A DNA stretch of 64,000 nucleotides from Bacillus sp. V3B (lineage in GTDB: Bacteria > Bacillota > Bacilli > Bacillales > Cytobacillaceae). The notes under the pieces were generated by a model. The model saw nothing but the letters and a program-made list of their open reading frames with translations, made no database searches and was not told the DNA's origin. Where the stretch lies: NCBI RefSeq assembly GCF_024494465.1, contig NZ_JAETXM010000005.1, positions 146,946-210,945 of the forward strand, written 5' to 3'. The stretch's first letter is position 1; each line of letters begins with the position of its first letter. The translations under genes were made by a program, and so were the position numbers. Below are positions 9,515-18,889 of the stretch, piece by piece.

Positions 9515-9724
9515 TTATATCTCCAATACTTTAAAGTCTTCATTTTGTTTTTCATATTCTAAGAATGCACCTTCTATAGAAGAAACAAACTCGATATTGT
9601 ATGGATAGCTTAGCAATTTACGACGTACATCTCGAACTGATTTACCTTCCACATAGATGGTTTGTGTTTTTTCCCGAACGGGTACTTGCGTTTTTGATTC
9701 TTGAAAATAAACCTTAAAAATCAC
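9515..9724 (-). CDS. rpoY: RNA polymerase epsilon subunit
   Basis: 69 residues matching the small YkzG/RpoY (DUF1447) family: [20 protein letters not shown], then [16 protein letters not shown] and a C-terminal [14 protein letters not shown]. The epsilon subunit binds RNA polymerase in Firmicutes. A GGAGAGATATAAGTG ribosome binding site precedes the ATG. It is the first gene of the rpoY-rnjA operon, as in B. subtilis. Confidence 0.95.
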   Translation of the reverse strand: MIFKVYFQESKTQVPVREKTQTIYVEGKSVRDVRRKLLSYPYNIEFVSSIEGAFLEYEKQNEDFKVLEI

Positions 9725-9826
9725 TTATATCTCTCCTTTATCTATTTTTCCCTTTATATTTAAAAAAACAAACTTATATATGTTTTTTCATTAGGCTCGT
9801 ATACACGTTCAATAAAAATAAGGAAG

Positions 9827-9852
9827 GAGCCCTCCGTAAGACTGAAGGGCTC
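9827..9852 (-). terminator. Terminator of the small ORF at 9859-9930
   Basis: On the minus strand, GAGCCCT / AGGGCTC stem with a 12-base loop followed by CCTTCCTTATTTTT. It sits just after the stop codon of the tiny ORF and has no other obvious client. Confidence 0.7.
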
Positions 9853-9858
9853 AAATAA

Positions 9859-9930
9859 TCAGGCAATTGATTTTTTTCGCAGCATATCATTCCACTGTTT
9901 TAAGAGCTTTTTTTTCAGCTTCTTCAACAT
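9859..9930 (-). CDS. Probable 23-residue lysine-rich peptide
   Basis: A minus-strand ATG starts a 23-codon frame beginning MLKKLKKKLLKQWNDML and ending RKKSIA. AAGGAG stands 10 bases ahead of the ATG and a rho-independent terminator follows the stop within 10 bases, so it looks like a complete minigene. The peptide is strongly basic and would form an amphipathic helix, as membrane-active or RNA-chaperone-like peptides do. I do not recognise a family. The surrounding 470-base gap (9725-10194) between rpoY and def holds nothing else I can support except the def terminator. No Fur or other operator was evident. Confidence 0.5.
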   Translation of the reverse strand: MLKKLKKKLLKQWNDMLRKKSIA

Positions 9931-10145
9931 TGTGGTTCATCTCCTTAATTCTATTTTAAACATTCCTCCTACAATGTAAAGTAGTATTAAGTGTTTAAAA
10001 TAATTTATCCCTCTTTTTTCTTATATTATTGACATAAATACGGTTATTTCTCATGGGTAAATATGGAATTTGTTTTGTTTATTGAAGGATCAATAGTTGA
10101 GGGGAGTAAAATAATGATGAAGTCTGATATGTAAACCTTCTAGAA

Positions 10146-10191
10146 AAGCAATAAAAAAGACGGCAAGCTGCTGTCATTTTTTATTGCTTAT
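10146..10191. terminator. Terminator of def
   Basis: Stem AGCAATAAAAAAGACGGCA / TGCTGTCATTTTTTATTGCT, with T-run on the minus strand just after the def stop. Symmetric enough to act both ways. Confidence 0.8.
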
Positions 10192-10194
10192 TCA

Positions 10195-10749
10195 TTATCG
10201 ATCAATTGCAATTGCGTTTTCAGGCTCTTTCATTGGATTAGCTTTGTTAATATGGTCATAGAACATAATTCCATTTAAATGGTCGATTTCATGCTGGAAA
10301 ACAATAGCAGGAAGCCCCTTTAATCTGATTTTCACTTCTTTATTATCTGAAGTAAACCCTTTAACAGTTATTCTAGCATATCTTGGTACATATCCAGGAT
10401 ATGGCTCATCCACTGATAAACACCCTTCGCCGGCTGCAAGAAAGGATTGTTCAACAGAGTGACTGATGATTCTGGGATTCATAAGAGCATAGCTATATAA
10501 TTTCCCTTTTTCATCTGTAACATGAATGGCAATCATTCGTTTGGATACATTTATTTGTGGTGCAGCCAGACCAATACCTGGGCGAAGGTCATATTTGGCT
10601 GCGATTTCTGGGTTTTGGCTGTTTTGAACAAATTCCATTAATTGATTTAAGATCTTTTTATCTTCTTCTGATGCGGGTAAAGGAACTTCTGTAGCTACTT
10701 TTCTTAATACTGGATGTCCATCGCGAATAATATCATTCATGGTTAGCAT
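10195..10749 (-). CDS. def: Peptide deformylase
   Basis: 184 residues with the three deformylase motifs GIGLAAPQI (about 60-68), EGCLSVDE (about 110) and QHEIDHLNG (about 153). The Cys and two His bind Fe2+ and the Glu is catalytic. It removes the formyl group from nascent proteins. The size and sequence match B. subtilis DefB (YkrB), the main enzyme. The ATG at 10749 (MLTMNDI) is preferred because AGGAGG is 12 bases upstream, whereas the next ATG is 21 away. It has its own terminator, so it is probably monocistronic. Confidence 0.95.
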   Translation of the reverse strand: MLTMNDIIRDGHPVLRKVATEVPLPASEEDKKILNQLMEFVQNSQNPEIAAKYDLRPGIGLAAPQINVSKRMIAIHVTDEKGKLYSYALMNPRIISHSVEQSFLAAGEGCLSVDEPYPGYVPRYARITVKGFTSDNKEVKIRLKGLPAIVFQHEIDHLNGIMFYDHINKANPMKEPENAIAIDR

Positions 10750-11070
10750 TCTGAAACACTTCCTCCTAAAAAATCATGTAGTCCAATTTTAACAAAGAAT
10801 ATAAAAAAAGTTAATAAAAAGAAGAGATAGGTCGTTGTACTATTAATTAAATCCCCTTACCATCATCATATCCAACATATATAAATGACTCAATAGTTAA
10901 AAACAGTTCACTTATTATAGTAGTTGTTATTTATAGAAAATCTGTTTCTTTCATATAACACAATTCTTAATAATAGGTTCATATAATACAGTTTATTTAG
11001 GGTTATAATACAGATTGATTATATTATGTACATTCCTTGAATCTTTTTAAAGGAATTTCAATCATATTCA

Positions 11071-11099
11071 TTGACTAGCACGACTTTTATCGTTAAACT
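11071..11099 (+). promoter_or_regulatory. Candidate promoter of the pdh operon
   Basis: TTGACT (11071-11076), 17-base spacer, TAAACT (11094-11099). It would leave a leader of about 255 bases. The full gap 10750-11362 is very A+T-rich and holds no ORF. It also contains three similar words ending ATATAACACAATT, ATATAATACAGTT and TTATAATACAGAT (about 10952, 10980 and 11003). Confidence 0.5.
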
Positions 11100-11305
11100 A
11101 AAAAGCAGGTGAAAAAGTGTATTATTAAATATAAAAAATTATAATGATACAGTATACAAGTATATTAGTATTTAATAGTAAAATATATCTGCAAAAGGTT
11201 CGTTAAATTATAATAATTAATATTAAATGAGGAGTTCTTTCTTTTATATTAATTAAAAAATAGATACTTTATCTTTAAAATATTTTCTTTATGAAATAGC
11301 AATGA

Positions 11306-12478
<1,173 letters not shown>

Positions 12479-12481
12479 GCC

Positions 12482-13459
12482 ATGGCGCAAATGACAATGA
12501 TTCAAGCAATTACTGATGCGTTACGCGCAGAACTACGTAATGATCCAAATGTATTAGTATTTGGAGAAGATGTAGGTGTTAACGGCGGCGTATTCCGAGC
12601 AACGGAAGGGCTACACAAAGAATTTGGTGAAGATCGAGTGTTTGATACACCACTTGCAGAGTCCGGAATCGGTGGTTTGGCAGTTGGTCTTAGCTTACAA
12701 GGGTTTCGTCCAGTACCAGAAATTCAATTCTTCGGTTTTGTATTTGAAGTAATGGATTCTATTTCTGGTCAATTAGCCCGTTTGCGTTATCGTACTGGAG
12801 GTAAATACAGTGCACCTGTTACGATTCGCGCACCATTTGGTGGAGGCGTACATACTCCTGATATGCATGCTGATAGCTTAGAAGGACTCATGGCTCAACA
12901 ACCTGGATTGAAGGTTGTAATCCCGTCTACTCCATATGATGCAAAAGGGTTACTTATTTCAGCTATTCGTGATAATGATCCAGTTATTTTCCTTGAGCAT
13001 ATGAAGTTATATCGTTCTTTCCGTCAAGATGTTCCTGAAGAGGATTATACCATTCCGCTAGGGAAAGCGGAAGTGAAACGCGAAGGTACAGGTATATCGA
13101 TCGTTACTTATGGTGCAATGGTACATGAGGCATTGAAAGCGGCAGAAGAGTTAGAAAAAGAAGGTCATTCTGCAGAAGTAATCGACTTGCGTACAGTGAG
13201 TCCTATCGATATTGAAACAGTTATTGCTTCAGTTGAAAAAACGGGTCGTGCAATTGTCGTTCAGGAAGCACAAAAGCAGGCTGGGATTGCAGCACAAGTC
13301 GTTGCTGAAATTAATGATCGTTCTATTTTAAGTCTTGAAGCGCCTGTATTACGTGTAGCGGCTCCTGACACGGTATTCCCATTCCCGCAAGCAGAAGCTG
13401 TTTGGTTACCAAATTATAAAGACATTATTGAAACAGCGAAAAAGGTCTTAACATTTTAA
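12482..13459 (+). CDS. pdhB: Pyruvate dehydrogenase E1 beta
   Basis: 325 residues, the transketolase-like beta chain of E1. It shows the family pattern [17 protein letters not shown] near the N-terminus, [17 protein letters not shown], and the C-terminal transketolase_C domain ([25 protein letters not shown]). It completes the E1 active site with PdhA. It begins 3 bases after pdhA, with AAAGGAGTCG inside the end of pdhA, so translation is probably coupled. Confidence 0.96.
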   Translation: MAQMTMIQAITDALRAELRNDPNVLVFGEDVGVNGGVFRATEGLHKEFGEDRVFDTPLAESGIGGLAVGLSLQGFRPVPEIQFFGFVFEVMDSISGQLARLRYRTGGKYSAPVTIRAPFGGGVHTPDMHADSLEGLMAQQPGLKVVIPSTPYDAKGLLISAIRDNDPVIFLEHMKLYRSFRQDVPEEDYTIPLGKAEVKREGTGISIVTYGAMVHEALKAAEELEKEGHSAEVIDLRTVSPIDIETVIASVEKTGRAIVVQEAQKQAGIAAQVVAEINDRSILSLEAPVLRVAAPDTVFPFPQAEAVWLPNYKDIIETAKKVLTF

Positions 13460-13664
13460 TTAATATTCTTATGAAAATGAATCTAATATGTCCTGCATAA
13501 AGGTTGGGAATTGCTTTCTTTATTAGCAGGGCATGGATGTTATTCCGAAATAACTAATGCTAAATTGATAAAGCAGTCATAATAAGTAAGGTCAGTTCAT
13601 ACGGAAAATAGGATACTTGAAACAACATACATATGAACGTGACTATATAGGAGGGTAATTTCCG
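13460..13664. other. pdhB-pdhC gap with hairpin
   Basis: 205 bases, unusually long for this operon. It holds an imperfect hairpin CCTGCATAAAG / CTTTATTAGCAGG (about 13492-13530) without a T-run. In B. subtilis pdhC also has a separate promoter in this gap. No convincing -35/-10 pair was seen here. Confidence 0.4.
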
Positions 13665-14978
13665 ATGTCATTTCAATTTAAAATGCCTGATATAGGTGAA
13701 GGAATCCACGAAGGTGAAATTGTAAAGTGGTTTGTAAAGTCCGGAGATAAGGTTCAAGAAGATGATGTATTGTGTGAAATTCAAAATGATAAAGCTGTTG
13801 TCGAAATCCCTTCTCCAGTAGCAGGAACTGTAGAAGAAGTATTAGTTGGAGAAGGAACGGTTGCGACAGTTGGACAAGTTCTAATTAAATTTGATGCTCC
13901 TGGATACGAAGATTTGCAGTTTAAAGGTGATGAAGAAGCAGAAACGCCAGAAGCGAAGAAAGAAGAATCTCCTGCACCTACGCCTGCTGCAGCCCCAGAA
14001 GCAAAGAAAGAAGAATCTCCTGCTGCAGTTAGCACACAAGCGGAAGTTGATCCTAATCGTAATGTAGTGGCAATGCCTTCTGTTCGTAAATATGCTCGGG
14101 ATAACGGAATTGATATCCGCCTTGTTGCCGGTAGCGGTAAAAATGGTCGTATCTTAAAAGAAGATGTTGATTCATTCTCAACTGGAGGCGCAGTGCAGCC
14201 AACTGTAGATTCTCAACAAGCTGAGGCTCCAAAGACTGAAGAAACAGTAACAGCTCAAGCTATTCCACAAGGACAATATCCTGAAACTCGTGAAAAAATG
14301 AGTGGTATGCGTAAAGCAATTGCCAAAGCAATGGTAAATTCGAAACACACAGCACCACATGTTACACTTATGGATGAAATCGATGTAACGAAACTTGTTG
14401 CTCACCGTAAGAAGTTTAAAGAAGTGGCAGCAAATAAAGGAATTAAGTTAACATTCCTTCCTTATGTTGTCAAAGCTCTAACAAGTGCATTACGTGAATT
14501 CCCAGCACTTAATACATCTATTGATGATGAAGCTGGTGAAGTTGTACACAAACATTATTATAATATTGGAATCGCTGCTGATACGGATAGAGGTTTAGTA
14601 GTACCAGTTGTTAAAGATGCTGATCGCAAATCAACTTTTGCTATTTCAAATGAAATTAATGAATTAGGCGCTAAAGCCCGCGATGGAAAACTTGCTCCTG
14701 ATGAAATGAAAGGTGCATCATGTACGATTTCAAATATCGGTTCAGCTGGTGGACAATGGTTTACACCTGTTATTAATCATCCAGAAGTAGCTATTCTTGG
14801 AATCGGTCGTATTGCTCAGAAACCAATTGTTCAAGATGGTGAAATTGTGGCAGCACCTGTTTTAGCTTTATCCTTAAGCTTTGATCACCGTATGATTGAT
14901 GGAGCTACAGCACAAAATGCTTTAAATCATATTAAACGATTATTAAATGATCCTGAACTTTTGTTAATGGAGGCGTGA
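13665..14978 (+). CDS. pdhC: Dihydrolipoamide acetyltransferase E2 of PDH
   Basis: 437 residues. One lipoyl domain (1-77) carries the attachment lysine K43 in [12 protein letters not shown] linker with the duplicated segment EAKKEESPA follows, then a peripheral-subunit binding domain (about 128-163, [18 protein letters not shown]). The catalytic domain ends with [10 protein letters not shown]. It forms the core of the complex and transfers acetyl groups to CoA. AGGAGGG precedes the ATG. pdhD follows after 4 bases. Confidence 0.96.
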   Translation: MSFQFKMPDIGEGIHEGEIVKWFVKSGDKVQEDDVLCEIQNDKAVVEIPSPVAGTVEEVLVGEGTVATVGQVLIKFDAPGYEDLQFKGDEEAETPEAKKEESPAPTPAAAPEAKKEESPAAVSTQAEVDPNRNVVAMPSVRKYARDNGIDIRLVAGSGKNGRILKEDVDSFSTGGAVQPTVDSQQAEAPKTEETVTAQAIPQGQYPETREKMSGMRKAIAKAMVNSKHTAPHVTLMDEIDVTKLVAHRKKFKEVAANKGIKLTFLPYVVKALTSALREFPALNTSIDDEAGEVVHKHYYNIGIAADTDRGLVVPVVKDADRKSTFAISNEINELGAKARDGKLAPDEMKGASCTISNIGSAGGQWFTPVINHPEVAILGIGRIAQKPIVQDGEIVAAPVLALSLSFDHRMIDGATAQNALNHIKRLLNDPELLLMEA

Positions 14979-14982
14979 TAAA

Positions 14983-16395
14983 ATGGTAGTTGGTGATTTT
15001 CCTATTGATACAGACACTATAGTTATTGGTTCAGGTCCTGGTGGATATGTTGCAGCCATTCGTGCTGCCCAATTAGGACAAAAAGTAACAATTATTGAAA
15101 AAGAGCATATCGGAGGCGTTTGTTTAAACGTCGGTTGTATTCCTTCGAAAGCGGTTATTGCAGCAGGACATCGTTACGAAACAGCGAAGCATTCTGATGC
15201 GTATGGGATTTCAGCTGAAAATGTAACAGTTGATTTTTCAAAAGTTCAAGAATGGAAATCTAGTATCGTTAAAAAGTTAACGGGCGGTGTTGAAGGACTA
15301 TTAAAAGGAAATAAAGTAGATATTGTTCGTGGTGAAGCATTCTTTGTTGATAGTAATTCCCTACGTGTGATCAGTGATAATTCTTCTCAAACGTATAACT
15401 TTAAAAATGCAATTGTCGCAACAGGTTCTCGTCCGATTGAATTGCCTACTTTCAAATATTCTAAACGTGTTCTTGACTCTACTGGTGCGCTTGCTTTACA
15501 AGAAGTTCCAGGGAAGATCATTGTAATTGGTGGCGGTGTTATCGGAGTCGAACTTGGTGGTGCTTATGCTAATTTTGGTACACAAGTAACCATTTTAGAG
15601 GGAGCAGATGATATTTTAAGCGTTGGTTTTGAAAAACAAATGTCTGCACTCGTTAAGCGCAACTTGAAGAAAAACGGTGCGGAAATCTATACAAAAGCAA
15701 TGGCTAAAGGTGTGGAAGAAACAGATAATGGTGTTGTCGTAACATTTGAAGCAAAAGGTGAAGAAAAGAAAATTGAAGCTGATTACGTTTTCGTCATGGT
15801 TGGTCGACGCCCTAACACAGATGAAATGGGTCTAGAACAAGCTGGAGTGAAGATGACTGATCGTGGCATTATTGAAATTGACAAACAATGTCGTACAAAT
15901 GTAAGCAATATTTATGCCATCGGAGATATTGTTTCTGGTCCTCAATTAGCGCATAAAGCATCTTATGAAGCCAAAATTGCTGCTGAAGCAATTGCTGGTC
16001 ATGCATCTGAAATTGATTATTTAGGAATTCCAGCTGTTGTATTCTCAGATCCTGAACTTGCAACTGTTGGTTATCTTGAAAAAGATGCAAAAGATGAAGG
16101 GATCGAAGTGACAACTGCAAAATTCCCATATGCAGGAAACGGTCGTGCTTTATCACTCGACAGTACAGATGGCTTTGTAAAATTAGTCACGCGTAAAGAA
16201 GATGGGGTGGTCATTGGTGCGCAAATTGCCGGTGCTAATGCATCTGATATTATTTCTGAATTAGGACTAGCTGTTGAAGCTGGAATGACTGCAGAAGATA
16301 TAGCCTTAACCATTCATGCACATCCAACTCTTGGAGAAATGACAATGGAAGCGGCTGAAGTTGCTTTAGGAACACCGATTCATGTTTTAAAATAA
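14983..16395 (+). CDS. pdhD: Dihydrolipoamide dehydrogenase E3 of PDH
   Basis: 470 residues, same as B. subtilis PdhD. It has the FAD-binding [10 protein letters not shown] (16-25), the redox disulfide C47-LNVG-C52, the NAD-binding [14 protein letters not shown] and the C-terminal dimer domain with [13 protein letters not shown] that contains the active-site His-Glu pair. It reoxidises the lipoyl groups with NAD+. The ATG follows GGAGGCGTG within the end of pdhC. Confidence 0.97.
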   Translation: MVVGDFPIDTDTIVIGSGPGGYVAAIRAAQLGQKVTIIEKEHIGGVCLNVGCIPSKAVIAAGHRYETAKHSDAYGISAENVTVDFSKVQEWKSSIVKKLTGGVEGLLKGNKVDIVRGEAFFVDSNSLRVISDNSSQTYNFKNAIVATGSRPIELPTFKYSKRVLDSTGALALQEVPGKIIVIGGGVIGVELGGAYANFGTQVTILEGADDILSVGFEKQMSALVKRNLKKNGAEIYTKAMAKGVEETDNGVVVTFEAKGEEKKIEADYVFVMVGRRPNTDEMGLEQAGVKMTDRGIIEIDKQCRTNVSNIYAIGDIVSGPQLAHKASYEAKIAAEAIAGHASEIDYLGIPAVVFSDPELATVGYLEKDAKDEGIEVTTAKFPYAGNGRALSLDSTDGFVKLVTRKEDGVVIGAQIAGANASDIISELGLAVEAGMTAEDIALTIHAHPTLGEMTMEAAEVALGTPIHVLK

Positions 16396-16411
16396 AGTAG
16401 GACAAGAATAT

Positions 16412-16513
16412 AAAAAAGGCTGCTCATAAAGGGACTGACTTCCATATAAACGATATCTTTTTAATTATAGATATCGTTTTGTGGAGTCTACTACCTTTAT
16501 GAGCAGTTTTTTG
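16412..16513 (+). terminator. Large nested palindrome / terminator after pdhD
   Basis: Outer arms AAGGCTGCTCATAAAGG / CCTTTATGAGCAGTTTTTT enclose an inner arm pair AAACGATATC / GATATCGTTT. The outer stem with its T-run can end the pdh transcript. The two-layer design spanning about 100 bases is larger than a simple terminator and may be a miniature mobile element that was co-opted. Confidence 0.65.
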
Positions 16514-16564
16514 TTAAAGGGGCTTTTTGATCATTATTTCTCAACTAAAATAACAGTCCATTCT

Positions 16565-16948
16565 TTAATAAGCGTCTGATAGAACATTTGCAATGGGTGT
16601 TACAATTTCATCAATGGTTACTTTATTACCTTTTATTTCTACAATTACTTGATCCTTATAATAAACCAATAGAGCGGGGCAATGGTTTATTTGAAAAATA
16701 TGAGTATAATCTCTCATCTCAGAAGCTGAGAGAATTTTCATATTTTTTACTTCTTCTGGATAGTCTTGTTTTAATTGTATAATGGCATCGTAATAGGAAA
16801 TCTCTTGTTCGTAATGCTCTTCGTCAGAAAAAAATACAATCTGTTTCGTGTTTTGGTCACTACTCCATGAATTGATTGACTCTTTTCTATCACATGACAT
16901 GATAAGTAAAAGAGTAAAAGCCACTATTAAGATGGATTTCTCTTTCAT
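16565..16948 (-). CDS. slp: Small Slp-like lipoprotein, thioredoxin-like fold
   Basis: 127 residues. It has a lipoprotein signal (MKEKSILIVAFTLLLIMSC; C at 19, lipobox I-M-S-C). The remainder resembles a degenerate thioredoxin fold: KQIVFFSDEEHYEQEISYYDAI...YPEEV, then FQINHCPALLVYYKDQVIVEIKG, where the proline marks the cis-Pro loop; there is no CxxC. In B. subtilis the small peptidoglycan-associated lipoprotein gene slp sits directly after pdhD, which supports the name; here it is on the opposite strand to pdhD. Its function is unknown. Confidence 0.6.
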   Translation of the reverse strand: MKEKSILIVAFTLLLIMSCDRKESINSWSSDQNTKQIVFFSDEEHYEQEISYYDAIIQLKQDYPEEVKNMKILSASEMRDYTHIFQINHCPALLVYYKDQVIVEIKGNKVTIDEIVTPIANVLSDAY

Positions 16949-17150
16949 TTATACATTGCCTCGCTTTACTTTTTCTCTTCCTCTTCCTAAATAAATATCA
17001 TATAGACTAAATATATAATGATAAAATCATGATATCATAAAAAATTGGGATTATATGTATTATTATGTACTTGTTACATAAATGAAAAATAAGTAAGAGA
17101 GTGTTTACATATATTAAATGTAAAATATATTAGCTTAATGGTGGTGTTAT

Positions 17151-17390
17151 ATGCGGATCTATACGGTCGTTATCATACAATTTATGGTGTGGAGTGGTTT
17201 TTCATTTATTGAATGGTTATCAACATATGACGGGATTATTTATAAAATCACTATGTTTTTTATCTTTTTTTATCTTGCCATTATGATAGGTAATAAGATC
17301 ATTCAGTCTAATAAAAAAACAATGTTCACGACTCTTTTAAGTTTATGTCTTTATAGTATTTTTCATGTAGTGATGATCAGTATCTGGTAA
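17151..17390 (+). CDS. Small membrane protein, unknown
   Basis: 79 residues with about three hydrophobic helices (residues 5-22, 30-50, 58-78) and little else. A weak GGTGGTG lies just upstream of the ATG. I do not recognise a family. It stands alone between the slp-like gene and a DUF1885-like gene. Upstream, 16949-17150 is A+T-rich intergenic DNA. Confidence 0.5.
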   Translation: MRIYTVVIIQFMVWSGFSFIEWLSTYDGIIYKITMFFIFFYLAIMIGNKIIQSNKKTMFTTLLSLCLYSIFHVVMISIW

Positions 17391-17431
17391 AGGTATTTCA
17401 CGAAAGTCGTACCTTTACCAGATCGATAAAC

Positions 17432-17866
17432 TTATTTTCTACGGTAATAGTACATGATACGGCCGTTAAATAAATGTAACTCTCCTTGAAGTTTTTTGGC
17501 AATGAATTTACAGAATTCATTTGCTTTCCCTTTATCTCCATAGGTGGAGAATTTTGATAATGTTATTTTGATAAACGTTTGTGATGATTCCTTATGGTTT
17601 TCATCTGTGAGGTTTTCTTGCTCAATAAAAATGAAGATTTCACGGTAGCGATCATCATTTGAAAATAAATGAATCTCGTTATTGTTATCGTTTGGCTGTT
17701 CCTTCATTTCATATGGAAAGGCTGCTTGTTCGTATTTCCAATTAACTTGGCTAGCTGTTTTTGCGGTGATTTCTTTGTAGTATTCAAGGAGCTCTATCAG
17801 TTCATCAACTGATATTGTTTGTTTTGTTGAAGCAGGAACAAGTTTTATATAGGCATTAATGGTCAT
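17432..17866 (-). CDS. Conserved hypothetical protein (DUF1885-like)
   Basis: 144 residues, soluble, without signal peptide. The N-terminus MTINAYIKLVPASTKQTISVDELIELLEYY resembles Bacillus DUF1885 proteins, whose structure but not function is known; the assignment is from memory. The start at 17866 is chosen over 17878 because GGGGAT lies 5 bases ahead of it, while the upper ATG lies within that ribosome binding region. Confidence 0.5.
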   Translation of the reverse strand: MTINAYIKLVPASTKQTISVDELIELLEYYKEITAKTASQVNWKYEQAAFPYEMKEQPNDNNNEIHLFSNDDRYREIFIFIEQENLTDENHKESSQTFIKITLSKFSTYGDKGKANEFCKFIAKKLQGELHLFNGRIMYYYRRK

Positions 17867-18064
17867 TTCTATCCCCATCCTTTTGTTGAACTTTAATGAA
17901 TCAATGAAAGTTTAATAAAATATTACACTATTATTCTAACATTGTTCTAAAATTTATGACAAATTTGAAAACTTTTCGGTAATAAATTGCATAAAGCATA
18001 CTTTTTGAAATATAATTATATTCTAAAGATTATCTAAATATTAACCAAGAGAGGAGCTAAGAAA

Positions 18065-18364
18065 ATGGAAATATTTGATAAACTATATGATGAAGATGAA
18101 AATGTTAAAGTTCGTTTTATCGGATTTATGACTGAACTTAATCGTTATGATTTTGGAATTGTTTATACTACTTTATTTTTTGGTAAGCCTCTTGTCGTTT
18201 GTATGCAAACTGGCCGTTCTACACTCCTCGATCCAGCAGACCTCGCAGATATTGATTATTTACAGAAGGTATTTAATGTTGAAAACCATCAGCAAGCAGC
18301 AGATTTAGCAGAGTTCTTTTCTGAATCTTTACCAAGTCTACCGTATGAACCACAGTATTATTAA
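18065..18364 (+). CDS. Conserved hypothetical protein (DUF3055-like)
   Basis: 99 residues, acidic and soluble: MEIFDKLYDEDENVKVRFIG...GIVYTTLFFGKPLVVCMQTGRSTLLDPADL. It resembles DUF3055 proteins of Bacillus, of unknown function. AGAGAGGAGC precedes the ATG. It is followed by a hairpin and then the SR1 gene. Confidence 0.5.
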   Translation: MEIFDKLYDEDENVKVRFIGFMTELNRYDFGIVYTTLFFGKPLVVCMQTGRSTLLDPADLADIDYLQKVFNVENHQQAADLAEFFSESLPSLPYEPQYY

Positions 18365-18400
18365 GGAAACATACGGGTTGGATCAATCTTTAAGTTAATA

Positions 18401-18454
18401 AAGACGTTATCGCCGGACAAACTATTATGGTTTTGATGGGGATAACGTTTTTTT
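18401..18454 (+). terminator. Terminator after the DUF3055-like gene
   Basis: Stem ACGTTATCGCC / GGGGATAACGT with TTTTTTT tail. Confidence 0.7.
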
Positions 18455-18488
18455 GATATTGAGTTTATTTATTCCATAATATTTTAAA

Positions 18489-18499
18489 TGTGTTATACA
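18489..18499 (+). promoter_or_regulatory. CcpN operator 1 upstream of SR1
   Basis: TGTGTTATACA matches every position of the reported CcpN motif TRTGHYATAYW. It is 9 bases upstream of the SR1 -35 element. Confidence 0.65.
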
Positions 18500-18507
18500 A
18501 TTTGAGC

Positions 18508-18536
18508 TTGATTTTTTAATTGTGTTATATTATTAT
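18508..18536 (+). promoter_or_regulatory. Sigma-A promoter of SR1
   Basis: TTGATT (18508-18513), 17-base spacer, TATTAT (18531-18536). Transcription would start near 18543. Confidence 0.75.
18521..18531 (+). promoter_or_regulatory. CcpN operator 2 within the SR1 promoter
   Basis: TGTGTTATATT, again a full match to TRTGHYATAYW, covering the spacer and the first base of the -10. It is 32 bases (three helical turns) from operator 1. Confidence 0.65.
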
Positions 18537-18549
18537 AGATTTATAGAAA

Positions 18550-18563
18550 ATAAAGCGTTTACT
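18550..18563 (+). promoter_or_regulatory. Possible CcpA cre site
   Basis: ATAAAGCGTTTACT agrees with the cre consensus TGWAANCGNTNWCA at most core positions (AAAGCGTTTAC) but lacks the outer TG and A. It lies just after the predicted SR1 start site. Confidence 0.35.
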
Positions 18564-18602
18564 TAATAAGGTCATAATCATAATGATAAGGAGATGGAAT
18601 TA

Positions 18603-18725
18603 ATGGGAACTATCGTATGTCAAGAATGCAACGCAACATTGGATCATTTTGAGGATGAAAAAGTAACGGTTCTTTATTCTTCGAATTGTAATTGTTGTAA
18701 ACATGAAAAAATCGATCAAAAATAA
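18603..18725 (+). CDS. sr1P: GapA-binding peptide SR1P
   Basis: 40 codons: MGTIVCQECNATLDHFEDEK, then VTVLYSS and a C29-N-C31-C32 cluster. The MGTIVCQ-C and HFEDEKVT-LY blocks are hallmarks of SR1P peptides. In B. subtilis SR1P binds glyceraldehyde-3-phosphate dehydrogenase GapA, stabilises gapA mRNA and promotes GapA-RNase J1 contact. The five cysteines suggest metal binding, which is my inference. AAGGAG stands 9 bases ahead of the ATG. It is too short for ordinary gene callers. Confidence 0.88.
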   Translation: MGTIVCQECNATLDHFEDEKVTVLYSSNCNCCKHEKIDQK

Positions 18726-18747
18726 TCAATTGTTTTTATAAATTATA

Positions 18748-18772
18748 GCATGCATATCGCATGCTTTTTTTT
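18748..18772 (+). terminator. Terminator of SR1
   Basis: Perfect stem AGCATGC / GCATGCT and eight T. Confidence 0.9.
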
Positions 18773-18785
18773 ATTTAGATTAAAA

Positions 18786-18829
18786 CAAAAGAACGAGCCC
18801 TTTCGATGAAGAAAGGGCTCGTTCTTTTG
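18786..18829. terminator. Terminator of speA
   Basis: Stem CAAAAGAACGAGCCCTTTC / GAAAGGGCTCGTTCTTTTG with A and T runs; it serves speA on the minus strand and could stop read-through from SR1. Confidence 0.88.
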
Positions 18830-18889
18830 TTTTTGGGGCTGGCTAAAGACTTCGTCGGTTAATTAAGGCGTTTAAGTTTTTCTCTTTTT

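Larger units (their letters stand above)
18543..18772 (+). ncRNA. sr1: SR1 dual-function small RNA
   Basis: A promoter, a 40-codon ORF for the SR1P peptide and a strong terminator define a transcript of about 230 bases, close to the 205 bases of B. subtilis SR1. The position between pdhD and speA is also the same. In B. subtilis SR1 base-pairs with ahrC mRNA and represses its translation, and its peptide binds GapA. CcpN repression is supported here by two operators. Pairing with ahrC cannot be tested because ahrC is outside the window. A cre-like word follows the start site. Confidence 0.8.

Noticed and set aside
9931..9975. Eight-codon leader peptide ahead of the 23-residue peptide
   Set aside because: Its ATG is only one base after AGGAGG, too close for initiation.
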